Assembly (NCBI GenBank): GCA_947167455.1
Contig: CAMVIB010000005.1
Span: forward strand, 1-64,000
DNA from: an uncultured Prevotellaceae bacterium
Lineage (GTDB): Bacteria > Bacteroidota > Bacteroidia > Bacteroidales > Bacteroidaceae
Direction of reading: 5' to 3'
Length of the DNA stretch: 64,000 nucleotides
The notes under the pieces were generated by a model. It was given only the letters and a program-made list of their open reading frames with translations. It was not told the DNA's origin and did no database searches. This document shows, piece after piece, positions 18,701 through 29,500 of this stretch; positions within the stretch are counted from its first letter, which is position 1; every line of letters starts with the position of its first letter. A program made the translations under genes and the position numbers.

Positions 18701-21700
18701 TTATTTCACAGAGAGCTTGACGCCTCCGGCGATGTATATGCCTGTCGGCAGGCCTTGGAGTGCGCTGCCGAAGGGCACTGCCGTGCGCACCTTGACGCCG
18801 CCTACGGTATATACATCTACGAGCGTGGCGGGTCCGGGCATGGCTTGCAGGCCATTGGTGGCCTTGGCGACGCGCAGCTTGCCATCGTCGTGAAGCGTCG
18901 AGCTGTTGAACTCATAGGTGCTGCCGTCGGCGGCTTCGCATTTCACTACGAAGGAGCCTGTGGCCGAGGTGAAGCCTGTTGCGAACACGGTGATCTCGTC
19001 GCCGACGTTGAGCGTGCGTCCCTCGGGTATGCTGACGAGGATGGTGTCGCCGGCATGACGTATGGTGCCCTTGGCGGCGATGGTGGTGTTGCCGGCGTTG
19101 GCGCCGAGGCGCACCTTCACTGTCGAGCCCGCCTGGAGGTTGAGGGAGCCGCCGATTCGGAGCGCGCCTGATGTGGCGGCGTGGAGGCCTCCGCTGATGG
19201 TGCCTCCCTTTTGGACTGTGACGTCGTCGGCCATGGCGTTGCCGAGCAGCGTGCCTTGGTTCTGCACGGTGATGGCGGCAGAGGTGATGGGTGTTGCCGA
19301 CGTGTTCTGCAGCTCCAGTGTTCCTGCAGCGACGTAGATGGGGGCTGTGTGTCCGGCGGTCTTGAGTGTCAGCCTGCCGGTGCCCACCTTGTTGACGCGG
19401 CGGGCCTTGAGGAGTCCTCCGAAGGTGGTGTCGTCGTTGAGGTGTCCTACCGACCATGTGCTCTGTGAGCCGCCCAGCGTGGCATCTGTGGCTGTGGCGC
19501 TGAGCGAGCCTATCTTTGTGGTGGCAGCTGTCTCGGAGCTACCTCCTGCGGCGTAGTGTGCGACGTAGGTTCCGGCATCGATGACGAGGCGTGTGCGCGA
19601 CATGTCGGTGACGCCGGCCATCAGCCGGAAGTTGCCACCCTCGCCCTTGGCCGTCAGGTGGCCCTCAAACTTCGAGAAGTCGGCTCCGACGTCGCAGCGC
19701 ACGTACTTCGTGCGGATGGTGAGGCTGCCGCTGCCCAGGAATGAGCCGTTGATCTTGCCTCGCGAGGTGCCGACGATGGTGTTCGTTGTGCCGTCGCTGA
19801 CGGTGACGACGTGGTTGAGGGTTGGCATGGTGGCGCTGCTGTTGACGTCGAGCAGGCGTACCTCGCCGCCCTCGAGTAGCATGGGAGAGCCCGTGCGCCC
19901 GAAGGTGGCGTTCCATGCCCCTTGTGCCACTATGCCCTGCCTGACGATGATGCCGGCGAAGTTGTTGGTGCCGCCGTATGTGAAGTTGAGCTGTCCGGGT
20001 CCGTCCTTCACGAGGTAGCCGGAGCCTTTGACCTGTCCCTTCAATGAGAGGGCGCTGTTCTGCTTGCTGATGTCGATGGTGGCGGTGTCGGTGATGGTGA
20101 TGATGCGGTCGGTGCCCATGTTGTCCTGGCTGAGCACGAGCGTGCCACCGTTGAGCTGTAGGTTGCCCTCGTTGGGCGTTGCGGCTCCGAGGGCGCTCTT
20201 CTGACCGCCGTCGTAGAAGTTGGGCACTGTCAGACGGCCGCCGTTGACGATGGTCTTACCCGTGTAGTCGCTGTACTTCATGGCGAGGGTGACGTCGGCA
20301 TGTTCCTCTACAACGACGTTGCCGTTGCCGCTGATGCCACCTTCACCCTTGAGGGTGTATTTGCCGCTGCGGAAGGTGACGCCGGCGGTGGGCAGCAGTT
20401 CGTTGAGGGTTATCGTCTTCTGGCGGCCCTCGTCGGTGAAGAGCACGGCATCGCCGGGTACGAAAGCCGTGGCGGCATCTGTGGTGAAGTTGCGAGCCTT
20501 GTAATCCCAGACGGCGCTCTCGGCACCCGTCCACAGCACGTCGGTGGTTGCGGCGCGCGTGGCATTGACTACGAGGATGAGTCTGTTGCCATTGACGGTG
20601 AGGTCGTAGTTGATGCCTTCGAGGCCGCGTGTCTTGAGCTTGGCGGGGTCGCAGGTGAGTGTGCCTGTGCACTGTGCGATGACATACTGTGCGGCATCGT
20701 GCGAGAGGAGGTTGACGCTGATGAAGTTGGTGCCGCGGAAGGTGAGGTCGCCCTCGACGTAGAGACTGCCGCAGACAGCCTCGGACGGACAGTCGGCGCA
20801 GCTGGGCTCGACGATGTCGGCCGTGAGTTCCAGATAGACGTCTCCCGGCACGACCATGCTCTTTCTCGACTTAATGCCGGGGGTGGTGTTCTCGTTGCTG
20901 AAGCCATTGCCAAGAGCCAAGCGGCACCCTTCATAGTTGAGGGCACCCTCGAAAGTGATGGTGTCAAGCAGCATGACATTTCCTCCCAGAGTACCTTTGG
21001 CGCGCAGCTCCACGGGTCCGGCAATGGTGCCGTTGACGTCGAGGGTGCCTTCGCTGATGATGGTCTTGCCGGTGTGGCCGAGGTTGCAGTCGAAGGTGGC
21101 TGTGCCCTGCATGGACTTTACGAGCTGTCCCGTGCCTGTGGTGCCCTGACCGCTGAAGGTGTAGTCATGGCCTCGCGGATTCATCATATAAAGTGCCGAC
21201 GGGGCTATGGGAGTTGTGAATGCTACGGGCTGCTTGTTGTCGCCTGCGATGTCGAACATCAGGCTCTTACCGTCGGCGTAGGTGGCGGCGGCGGTCATGT
21301 CGTAGGTTGTCCACTGTCCGCCGCCCTGCCAGCGCAGGTCGGTGACGAAGATGGGGGGCAGCGGCGGCAGCGGCATGCCTCCTCCGAGGTAGAAGCCCGT
21401 GTTGGGGTGCTGGTAGTAGCCTCGCGTGGTGCAGTCGAGGCGGTAGTGCGGGTCTTGCTGCAGGCAGTAGATGCTGTAGTTGGTGGGCATGGCGGTTGTG
21501 TAGCCTACGAGGCCCGTGCACTGGTCGGCATTCTGCTTGGCGAGGATAATCTCCTCGCGCCAGTCGCCTATGATGTCGCCCATGAAGGCGGGGCGTGTCC
21601 CTGTTCCGCCCTCGGCCTGCCAGTTGCTCTCCTGCGAGAACTCCACGAGGCGGTCGCCCAGCACCTTGGTGATCATGAGGTTGGTGCCCCAGCCGGAGCC

Positions 21701-23353
21701 TCCGGGCGAGTTGAGCCACTCGCGCTGCAGGGTGCCGTCCCACCATACGCCCTCGAACATAGAGCCGGAGCGCGTCTGCCCCGTCTTCTCGCCCTTGCAG
21801 TCATAGACGAACTCGTCGGCGTAGCTCAGTATCTCGTAGCCCTTGCGCGAGGCGTCGAAGTCGAGGCATGCGCCTCGACCCACGTCATAGAGTGACGGCA
21901 GATACCACTCCTTGATGCGTTCGGCGGTGCGTGCGTCGTAGAGACACTGCCCGAGGAGCGACGACTGCTGAATGGCGAAGCCCTCGAGTCCTGGACGGTC
22001 GGGGTCGATGTCGCTGATGATGAAGCGGTCGCCGTGCTCCAGTCCGGTGGATGTGAAGCGGTTCTGCGCGGGGTTCACGCCGTAGCCGCCGGCCCACATC
22101 TCGTCGCAGCCGTCGCCGTCGCTGTCGAGGATGCGTATCTGGTGGAACTCGGCGCACCACGGGCGCTTGGGGTTGCGCACCCACGTGTGGCTATGGTGCC
22201 AGTTGGAAGCCTTGCCGCCCTGCCAGTCGAAGTCCCAGGCGAGGACGTAGCCGTGGTGTGCGCCGCCGGTGTCGCGGTCCTCACATTCCATGACGAGCGA
22301 GGGGTGCAGGCCGTCGAGGTAGGCTATGCCGTAGTGGCCCTCCATGGCTCCGTAGCCGAAACTTCTGTAGCTGGAGCGGTTATCGCGGCTGTAGCTGTCG
22401 CCGCCGTTGCCCTCCGAGAGTTCGGAGTATTTCAACTCGTTCCATGCTATCTCGGCTCCCGTCTCGCCGTCGATGACAGAGATGTAGAACGGCGGATTGC
22501 GGCGGCTCTGTGTGCGGTAGTCGGTGATGCCGTCGCCATCGGTGTCGGCCGTGGCCTTGCCTCCTACGTATGTGCCCCAGGTGTTGCCGGCCTTGTTCCA
22601 GAAGCGTGTGCCGTCGCTCGAACGTATGATGACCTCGCAGCGTCCGTCGCAATTGATGTCGTAGGCCAGCACCATGTCGTTCTGTCCGGCGCAGATATTC
22701 ACGTTGGGACCCATGTCAACGGTCCAGAGCAGCTCGCCTGTGAGGCGGTAGGCTTGTATCTTGTGGGTGGTGGTGGCGGTGTTGTCGCCCTGATCCTCGG
22801 CATCGTCGCCGCCGGTGGCTCCGGCAAACAGACGGTCGCACACCACGGCATCGACCTCGCCGTCGCCGTCGAGATCCATGGGCCAGACGTACTTCGTGCG
22901 GTAGTCGTTGCGGCGTATCACGTTGTCGTCGAAGTTGAAGTTAAACCACACGTTGGGCCAGGGCTGCGACTTGTAGAGGAAGGGTGCCGAGGCGGGGCCT
23001 TCGATGCCGTCAGGGGTGATGGCGGTGACGGCATACTCTGTGTTTGCGGCGAGCGAGGCAGGCGAGTAGTTGGTCTTGGTGAGGGGCGTGGCGTTCATCT
23101 TAGTGAAGCTCGTGCTGCCCGCCGTGCGGCGATAGACGTTGTATGTGGTGCCCTCGGGGTCCTCGGCCAGCTTGCGCCACGAGATGAGGCTGCCCTGTCC
23201 GCCGGATGCTGTCACGGAGCGCCCGCCGTTGCGGGTCACTGCCACTACGCCGCGGCCCGTGGGCTGCTGCAGACGTTGTGCCATGGATGCCATCGGCACT
23301 GCCAGGAGCAGGGCCAGTGTGGCGGCGTTTCTTAAGAAAGATGTCGTTGTCAT
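18701..23353 (-). CDS. PL11-family rhamnogalacturonan lyase with long C-terminal autotransporter-associated beta-strand repeats and T9SS-like tail
   Basis: PL11-like N-terminus (RGVVAV, ISWRKLAEDPEGTTYNVYR, YVWPMDLDGDGEVDAVV, FMGDIIGDWREEIILA). Beta-repeat region (LWTGAESAVWDYKARNF, GTGRLTLKTAGHTAPIYVAAGTLEL). C-terminal VDVYTVGGVKVRT...LPTGIYIAGGVKLSVK. Start chosen at MTTTSF; CAAAGTTA box at 23415-23422. Confidence 0.9.
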   Translation of the reverse strand: MTTTSFLRNAATLALLLAVPMASMAQRLQQPTGRGVVAVTRNGGRSVTASGGQGSLISWRKLAEDPEGTTYNVYRRTAGSTSFTKMNATPLTKTNYSPASLAANTEYAVTAITPDGIEGPASAPFLYKSQPWPNVWFNFNFDDNVIRRNDYRTKYVWPMDLDGDGEVDAVVCDRLFAGATGGDDAEDQGDNTATTTHKIQAYRLTGELLWTVDMGPNVNICAGQNDMVLAYDINCDGRCEVIIRSSDGTRFWNKAGNTWGTYVGGKATADTDGDGITDYRTQSRRNPPFYISVIDGETGAEIAWNELKYSELSEGNGGDSYSRDNRSSYRSFGYGAMEGHYGIAYLDGLHPSLVMECEDRDTGGAHHGYVLAWDFDWQGGKASNWHHSHTWVRNPKRPWCAEFHQIRILDSDGDGCDEMWAGGYGVNPAQNRFTSTGLEHGDRFIISDIDPDRPGLEGFAIQQSSLLGQCLYDARTAERIKEWYLPSLYDVGRGACLDFDASRKGYEILSYADEFVYDCKGEKTGQTRSGSMFEGVWWDGTLQREWLNSPGGSGWGTNLMITKVLGDRLVEFSQESNWQAEGGTGTRPAFMGDIIGDWREEIILAKQNADQCTGLVGYTTAMPTNYSIYCLQQDPHYRLDCTTRGYYQHPNTGFYLGGGMPLPPLPPIFVTDLRWQGGGQWTTYDMTAAATYADGKSLMFDIAGDNKQPVAFTTPIAPSALYMMNPRGHDYTFSGQGTTGTGQLVKSMQGTATFDCNLGHTGKTIISEGTLDVNGTIAGPVELRAKGTLGGNVMLLDTITFEGALNYEGCRLALGNGFSNENTTPGIKSRKSMVVPGDVYLELTADIVEPSCADCPSEAVCGSLYVEGDLTFRGTNFISVNLLSHDAAQYVIAQCTGTLTCDPAKLKTRGLEGINYDLTVNGNRLILVVNATRAATTDVLWTGAESAVWDYKARNFTTDAATAFVPGDAVLFTDEGRQKTITLNELLPTAGVTFRSGKYTLKGEGGISGNGNVVVEEHADVTLAMKYSDYTGKTIVNGGRLTVPNFYDGGQKSALGAATPNEGNLQLNGGTLVLSQDNMGTDRIITITDTATIDISKQNSALSLKGQVKGSGYLVKDGPGQLNFTYGGTNNFAGIIVRQGIVAQGAWNATFGRTGSPMLLEGGEVRLLDVNSSATMPTLNHVVTVSDGTTNTIVGTSRGKINGSFLGSGSLTIRTKYVRCDVGADFSKFEGHLTAKGEGGNFRLMAGVTDMSRTRLVIDAGTYVAHYAAGGSSETAATTKIGSLSATATDATLGGSQSTWSVGHLNDDTTFGGLLKARRVNKVGTGRLTLKTAGHTAPIYVAAGTLELQNTSATPITSAAITVQNQGTLLGNAMADDVTVQKGGTISGGLHAATSGALRIGGSLNLQAGSTVKVRLGANAGNTTIAAKGTIRHAGDTILVSIPEGRTLNVGDEITVFATGFTSATGSFVVKCEAADGSTYEFNSSTLHDDGKLRVAKATNGLQAMPGPATLVDVYTVGGVKVRTAVPFGSALQGLPTGIYIAGGVKLSVK

Positions 23354-23600
23354 TGTTGGTTTGGGTGTATGATTTTGTGTGTGATGATGTTTGAGCAAAA
23401 CGTTAAAGCCGCTGCAAAGTTACTCAAATCTGACGAACACGCAAAAAATGTTGACGATAAAATTGCGAGGTTTTGAGATTATGAGGTTTTTAAGGTTTTG
23501 CGAACATTTATGCGCCTTTTGCTTGCAAAATAGGGATTCTTGTGATAACTTTGCAGCCGCAAAGGCGATGCGCTTCGCGTAAAGCTACTGCAAGATGACG

Positions 23601-23700
23601 ATCATAGGTAAGTATGAGAGCGCCCCGCAGGGACAGCAAGCACATAGCCCAGGGCGCTGTCCTGGGCTGATGTCCCGCTGCCCTTTCTTGAAGTGTCAAG
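23601..23700. repeat. GC-rich palindromic repeat block
   Basis: gcccagggcgctgtcctgggc hairpin (23647-23667) flanked by gcgccccgcagggacagc and cttgaagtgtcaag. The last 14-mer also occurs at 38258-38271. Confidence 0.7.
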
Positions 23701-23757
23701 CGTCTCTTCGCCACCTTAAAAGAGCATATAATTCGTCACTCACTAAATAATTATCTT

Positions 23758-24729
23758 ATGAAAAAGAACCTGTTTCTTGCAGCTTGTCTCTGCTGTGCAG
23801 GCCTAAGCGCCCAGCAGAAAGTCAGTTTCCAGACAGCTTGCCACCCGGAGGATGTCAAGCACTACGACACAAAGACGCTTCGTGAGCGCTTTGTGATGGA
23901 GAAGGTGATGTCGCCCGATGAAATCAACCTCACCTACTCGCACTATGACCGTTTCGTCTTCGGCGGTGCCATGCCTGTCACGAAGACCCTGAAACTCGAA
24001 GAATTCCTCGAGCTCGGCCTTGACGTCGATCCTACCATCAAGGAGAAGTATTTCCTTTACAACCGTGAGCTCGGCGTCGTGAATTGCGGCGAGGGCAGCG
24101 GCGTTGTCATTGTTGATGGCAGGGAATATGCTTTAGCGCCGAAGGAGGCTCTCTACATCGGTCGCGGCCATATCGGCAAGGACAAAGATGTGAACAAGGA
24201 GGTGCTGTTCCGCAGCAACGACCCCCAGAAGCCTGCCAAGTTCTACCTCAACAGTGCCACTGCCCATCAGCACTACAAGACGCAGTGGATTACCCTCGAC
24301 GGCCGCAAGGGCTCGCTGAAGGCCGCCGTGTGGGGTCCCGTAGGCTCGACGGAGGAGTGCAACAACCGCACGGTTTATAAGCTCATCGTCAACGACGTGC
24401 TGGAGGAAGGCCCCTGCCAGCTGCAGCTTGGGCTGACACAGCTCAACCCCGGTGCGGCCTGGAACACTATGCCTCCACACACCCACGGCCGCCGCATAGA
24501 GGCTTACTACTACTTCAACCTGCCTGCCGACCAGACCATTGCCCATATCATGGGTGAGCCGCAGGAGAGCCGCGTGGTGTGGCTGCACAACGAGCAGGCC
24601 ATCATGTCACCCGAATGGAGCATCCATGCTGCCGCCGGAACCTACTACTACACCTTCATCTGGGGTATGGCAGGTGAGAACCTCTACTACAACGACAAGG
24701 ACAACATCCCCGTCGTCAACCTGCAATAG
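23758..24729 (+). CDS. kduI: 5-dehydro-4-deoxy-D-glucuronate isomerase (KduI-like) with N-terminal signal peptide
   Basis: [42 protein letters not shown] and [31 protein letters not shown] (KduI motifs), preceded by [20 protein letters not shown]. Confidence 0.9.
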   Translation: MKKNLFLAACLCCAGLSAQQKVSFQTACHPEDVKHYDTKTLRERFVMEKVMSPDEINLTYSHYDRFVFGGAMPVTKTLKLEEFLELGLDVDPTIKEKYFLYNRELGVVNCGEGSGVVIVDGREYALAPKEALYIGRGHIGKDKDVNKEVLFRSNDPQKPAKFYLNSATAHQHYKTQWITLDGRKGSLKAAVWGPVGSTEECNNRTVYKLIVNDVLEEGPCQLQLGLTQLNPGAAWNTMPPHTHGRRIEAYYYFNLPADQTIAHIMGEPQESRVVWLHNEQAIMSPEWSIHAAAGTYYYTFIWGMAGENLYYNDKDNIPVVNLQ

Positions 24730-26350
24730 CGGCGGCGAGGGCCTCGGCACAGCGCTCGCCGTCGATGGCGGCGCTGACGATGCCCCCGGCATAGCCCGCT
24801 CCTTCGCCGCAAGGATAGAGACCCTTCAGCACGATGTGCTGGAGGGTTTCTGCGTCACGGAGTATGCGGCATGGTGCCGACGTGCGCGTCTCCACGCCAA
24901 TGACCGTGGCCTCGTTGGTGAGGAAGCCATGGCTCTTGCGCCCGAAGACCTTGAAGCCTTCCTGCAGGCGTGTGGCGATGGGTCGTGGCATCCAGAAGTG
25001 TAGGGGCGATGCTATCAGCCCCGGTGTATAGCTGCTCTGTGGCAGGGCGGCAGACAGACGTCCGTTTACGAAGTCGGCCATGCGCTGTGCCGGTGCCGTC
25101 TGCCGGCGGCCGCCCTGCTGCCATGCCATGTGCTCCAGCTGTTCCTGGAAGGCCATCATCGTGAGCGACGCAAATTCGGCGTCGTCAGAGAGGACTTCGC
25201 TGTCGCCGACATGCCATTCGAGGTCCTGCAAGTCCTCGGGCCGCACCTCAACCACCATGCCCGAGTTGCTCCATCGCCCGTTGCGGCTGCTGGGGCTCAT
25301 GCCGTTTACCACCACCTGCCCGGGGCCGCTTGCCGCAGGCACCACCGTGCCGCCGGGGCACATGCAGAAGGAATAGACACCCCTGTCGCACACCTGTTGC
25401 ACAAAGGCATATTCGGCAGCCGGCAGCCACTGGCCGCGTCCTTGGCGAGAGTGGTATTGTATCTGGTCGATGAGCTGTGAGGGATGCTCCAGGCGCACCC
25501 CCACGGCTATGCCCTTGGCCTCGATGGCGAAGTGCCGTCGCGCAAACATCTTATAGACGTCGCGCGCCGAATGGCCCGTGGCAAGGATTACCGGCCCGTG
25601 CAGCTCTGTCTCGACAGGTGTTGCCTCGCCCTCAGGAGTGAGGACGGTCTGTAGGCATCGGCAGCCCACGACTTCTCCGTCGCTCACCAGCAACTCCGTC
25701 ATGCGTGTCTGGAAATGCACCTCGCCCCCGCAGTTGATGATGGTGTGGCGCATGTTCTCGATGACGCGCGGCAGACGGTCGGTGCCGATGTGCGGATGTG
25801 CATCTACGAGAATGTCGGTCTGTGCGCCGTGCTGGCAGAAGACGCGCAGCACCTTATCGACCGAGCCGCGCTTCTTGGAGCGTGTGTAGAGCTTGCCGTC
25901 GGAGAACGCCCCTGCGCCGCCCTCGCCGAAGCTGAAGTTGCTCTCCGGGTCAACGACATGCTCGCGCGAGATGCGGGCGATGTCTCGCTTGCGGGCGTGC
26001 ACGTCCTTGCCGCGTTCTATCACGACAGGCCGCACGCCAAGCTCTATGAGACGCAAGGCGGCGAAGAGCCCGCCGGGGCCTGCTCCCACCACGATGGCCG
26101 TAGGGCCTGCTTCGACGTTAGGGTATTCTACGGGTTCGTATATGGCCTCGGTCATTGGCTCGCCAATCCAGAGACGAAGGGTGAGGTTCACCATCACCTG
26201 ACGCTGACGGGCGTCGATGCTGCGTCGGGTGATGCGCAGACCCCTGATGGCTCTGGCATCGCTGCCGCTCTCGCCGGCGGCTATGGCGCGCAGTGTGTGC
26301 TCGTCGGCTGCCTGCTGAGGCAACACGCGGAGTTGTATGTCCTTAATCAC
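24716..26350 (-). CDS. NAD(P)/FAD-dependent oxidoreductase (FAD-dependent dehydrogenase family)
   Basis: [32 protein letters not shown]-terminal [27 protein letters not shown]. Confidence 0.88.
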   Translation of the reverse strand: MIKDIQLRVLPQQAADEHTLRAIAAGESGSDARAIRGLRITRRSIDARQRQVMVNLTLRLWIGEPMTEAIYEPVEYPNVEAGPTAIVVGAGPGGLFAALRLIELGVRPVVIERGKDVHARKRDIARISREHVVDPESNFSFGEGGAGAFSDGKLYTRSKKRGSVDKVLRVFCQHGAQTDILVDAHPHIGTDRLPRVIENMRHTIINCGGEVHFQTRMTELLVSDGEVVGCRCLQTVLTPEGEATPVETELHGPVILATGHSARDVYKMFARRHFAIEAKGIAVGVRLEHPSQLIDQIQYHSRQGRGQWLPAAEYAFVQQVCDRGVYSFCMCPGGTVVPAASGPGQVVVNGMSPSSRNGRWSNSGMVVEVRPEDLQDLEWHVGDSEVLSDDAEFASLTMMAFQEQLEHMAWQQGGRRQTAPAQRMADFVNGRLSAALPQSSYTPGLIASPLHFWMPRPIATRLQEGFKVFGRKSHGFLTNEATVIGVETRTSAPCRILRDAETLQHIVLKGLYPCGEGAGYAGGIVSAAIDGERCAEALAAAIAG

Positions 26351-26393
26351 GATGTGTGTGGGTGTTAGGTTAAAAAACGTGGTGTAACGGCGG

Positions 26394-26472
26394 CAAAGAT
26401 ACCCTTTTCTTCTGAAAAAACGTTATTTCACGTTCCACAATTTATGTTTTACACGCAAAATGCCTATCTTTG
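26394..26472. promoter_or_regulatory. Divergent promoter region with two -7 boxes
   Basis: caaagata (TATCTTTG on -) at 26394-26401 for the oxidoreductase and tatctttg (+) at 26465-26472 for the tamB-like gene. Confidence 0.6.
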
Positions 26473-26500
26473 CCGCTGATTTCATGCCTAAGACAAGCCG

Positions 26501-29500
26501 ATGAGACGCATTCTGAAATGGACTGGAATAGTGTTGGCGGTGCCGATACTGCTCTTCCTGACCCTCTCTTTCTTGCTATACCTTCCGCCGGTGCAGGACT
26601 TTGCCGTGCGGAAGGTTGCCGCATACGTCTCGGAGGCCATGGGCCTTGACGTCAGCGTGGGAAGGTTGCGTCTGCGCTTCCCGCTCGACATAGACCTTCA
26701 GGATTTCGCGGCTCGCGACTCGCTCGGCGACACCATCGCCATGGCCCGCAGCCTCGTCGTAGATCTCGACCTCACACATGCTCTGCACGGACGTGTCGGT
26801 GTCGAGGGCATCGGCCTCACCGACGTGCAGGCCGACACCAAGGATCTCATAGCTACGGTGCGTGTGTCGGGGCGCTTCGGCAAGCTCTCCCTCCGCGACG
26901 ACGTGGATCTGCCGACATGCCGTGTCGCCATCGACGAGGTGGTGCTGAGCCGTGCCGATGTCGCCATCGTGCTGCGCGACACCGTCACCGCAAAGGACAC
27001 CACCTCGACCGTCATCCCATGGACTATCGACGTGGGGCGTGCCGAGATTGATGCCAGCCGTCTGCGCCTATGCCTGGAAGCCACCTCACTCGACATCTCG
27101 GCGGCATTGCAGCACCTCGAGGCCGGGGATGCCCACATCGACCTCGGGCGGCAGCGCTATGCCGTCGGCACCTTCGAAGGCCGTCTGGCAGACATGGCCA
27201 TCGGCGGCAAGACTGATATCCGACTCCCCGACGCGACCCTCGCCACAGACAGTATCGCCTTCGACGCCGAGGCCATGCACCTCGATATCGCCGCCCTGCG
27301 CCTGCGCTCGGCATCTTCGCGCATCGACGGCGCCGTAGCCATGGACATAAAAGCCTTCACACCCTCGGCAGTAGGACGCCTGACGGCCTCCGTCGATGCC
27401 CGCGTGGGTCGTGAGGACATGGCATGGGCTCTGCTGATGGCTGACAGCACGGCGTTGGCACCCTTTGCACGCGAATGGCCGTTGGCGGCCTTGCACCTTA
27501 CCCTAAGTGCCGACGGCAATGTTGACAGCCTCCACCTGACGCGTCTCGACGCCACCCTTCCCGGGACTCTCGACCTCCAAGCCCGTGGCGCGGCATTCAG
27601 CATCCTTGATGCCGCAGGTCGCGGCGCGGATGTCAGCCTCAATGCCCACAGCGGCGACATGTCATGGCTGCTGCGAGCCGTCGGTGCCGACACCCGCACG
27701 CTACGCCTGCCGTCGGCCGAGCTGGTGGCGGAGGGGCATATCCGCGGCACGGACATGAACGTGAAAGCCCGACTCGACGAGGGTGACGGCAGCGTGCTGC
27801 TTCAGGCACAAGCCTCGATGCCAGGCTGGCGCACCTCGGCCATGACCTATGACGCCGCTGTCGGGGTGCGACAGGTCGATGTGCGGCATTTCCTGCCCAC
27901 CGACAGCATAGGCCATGTCTCTGCCACCGTGGCGCTCAGCGGCAGTGGCACGGACATCTATGCCGCCACCACCACGCTCGATGCCGACGTGCAGGTGTCA
28001 CAGCTCGTCTATGGCCGGCGCTTCGACCTCAGCGGCATAGGCCTGCTCGCCAGCGTAAGCAACGGCCAGGGGCGTGCCACACTGACCTCCGACAACAGCC
28101 TCATGCGCTGCAGGGCAGAGGTGGCCGCCATGCTGGAACGCCGGCTGAGCGGACTCACCTTCGGCCTCGACCTCACCTCGGCCGACTTTTACGCCCTGGG
28201 CATCACCGACCATCCGCTCAGCGTCGGCGCCTGCTTCCACATCGACGGGACGACGAATCTCAGCGACCACCACGCCATCGATGGCTCCATCAACGACATA
28301 ACACTCACTACGGCCGACACACTCTTCCGTCCCGAGGACATCACTCTGAGGGCACTGCTGCGGCCCGACACCCTTCATGCTTACGTGGCCAGCGGCGACC
28401 TCTACGTCACCGTAGATACCGACAAGGGCTACGAGCGCCTGCTGCAACAGTCATCGCGTTTCACAGCCGAGCTCCAGCGGCAATGGGCCGCCAGGCGTTT
28501 CAGCCTCGACGCCCTGCGCCGCGAGCTGCCCAAGGCCGATGTGCACGCTTCCGTGGGAACGGCAAATCCAGCCTTCGGCATGTTGAAGGCCAATGGCATA
28601 GCCTTCGATATGGCCAACGTGGACTTCACCCTCAGCCCCGAAGAGGGCATGAACTGCGGAGGGCAGGTCTATGGGCTGAAGACCGAAGGCGTGCAGTTGG
28701 ACACGGTGGCCTTCTTCGCTTTCCAGGACACCACCGGCCTTTCCGTGGAAGCCCGTGTGCGCAACGGGCGTCGCAACCCGCAGTTCAGGTTTGACACACG
28801 CCTCAGTGCCGTGCTCACCGACACGGGGTCTGTGGCAAGGCTGAGATATATCGACGAGCGTGGCCGCACAGGCATAGACATCGGGCTGCGTGCCAGCATC
28901 GCCGACGAGAGCCTCCAGCTCAGCATTGCCCCTCGCGACCCCATATTGGCCTACCGCACGTTCCACGCCAATGCTGACAACTACCTGCGCCTGCTGCGCC
29001 GCAACCGCATCGAGACCGACATCAAGCTCGTCAGCGACGACGGCACGGGGCTGAATCTTTATTCTACACCCAATGCCGATGCCCTCCAGGACCTCACGCT
29101 CGGGCTGCAGCACATCAACATCGGGCGCCTGATAAGCGTCGTACCCTATGCGCCAAAGCTCACGGGAATGCTCGACGGCGACGTGCACCTTCAGCAGCAT
29201 GACAAGAGCATCACCCTCTCGGCCGACGTCACCGCCAATGCCCTCACCTACGAGACGGCAGCGCTGGGGCAAGTGGGGCTTCAGGCCGTCTATCTGCCTA
29301 ACGCCGACGGCAGCCACTACATCGACGGTTCGCTGACGCATGACGGCATGCCCGTCGCCACCATCGGCGGCACCCTCGGCAAGAGCTCCGGCTCAGCAGC
29401 CACGCCGCTCGACATAAATCTCGGCCTCGAACGCTTCCCCATCAAGCTCGCCAATGGCTTTATACCCACCGGCGATGCCGCGGCAAAGACACCTGTGGCT

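Noticed and set aside
20300-21895. 531-aa plus-strand ORF antisense to the PL11 fusion gene
   Set aside because: Low-complexity Val/Ala/Gly-rich shadow ORF opposite a well-supported CDS; typical of GC-rich coding DNA.
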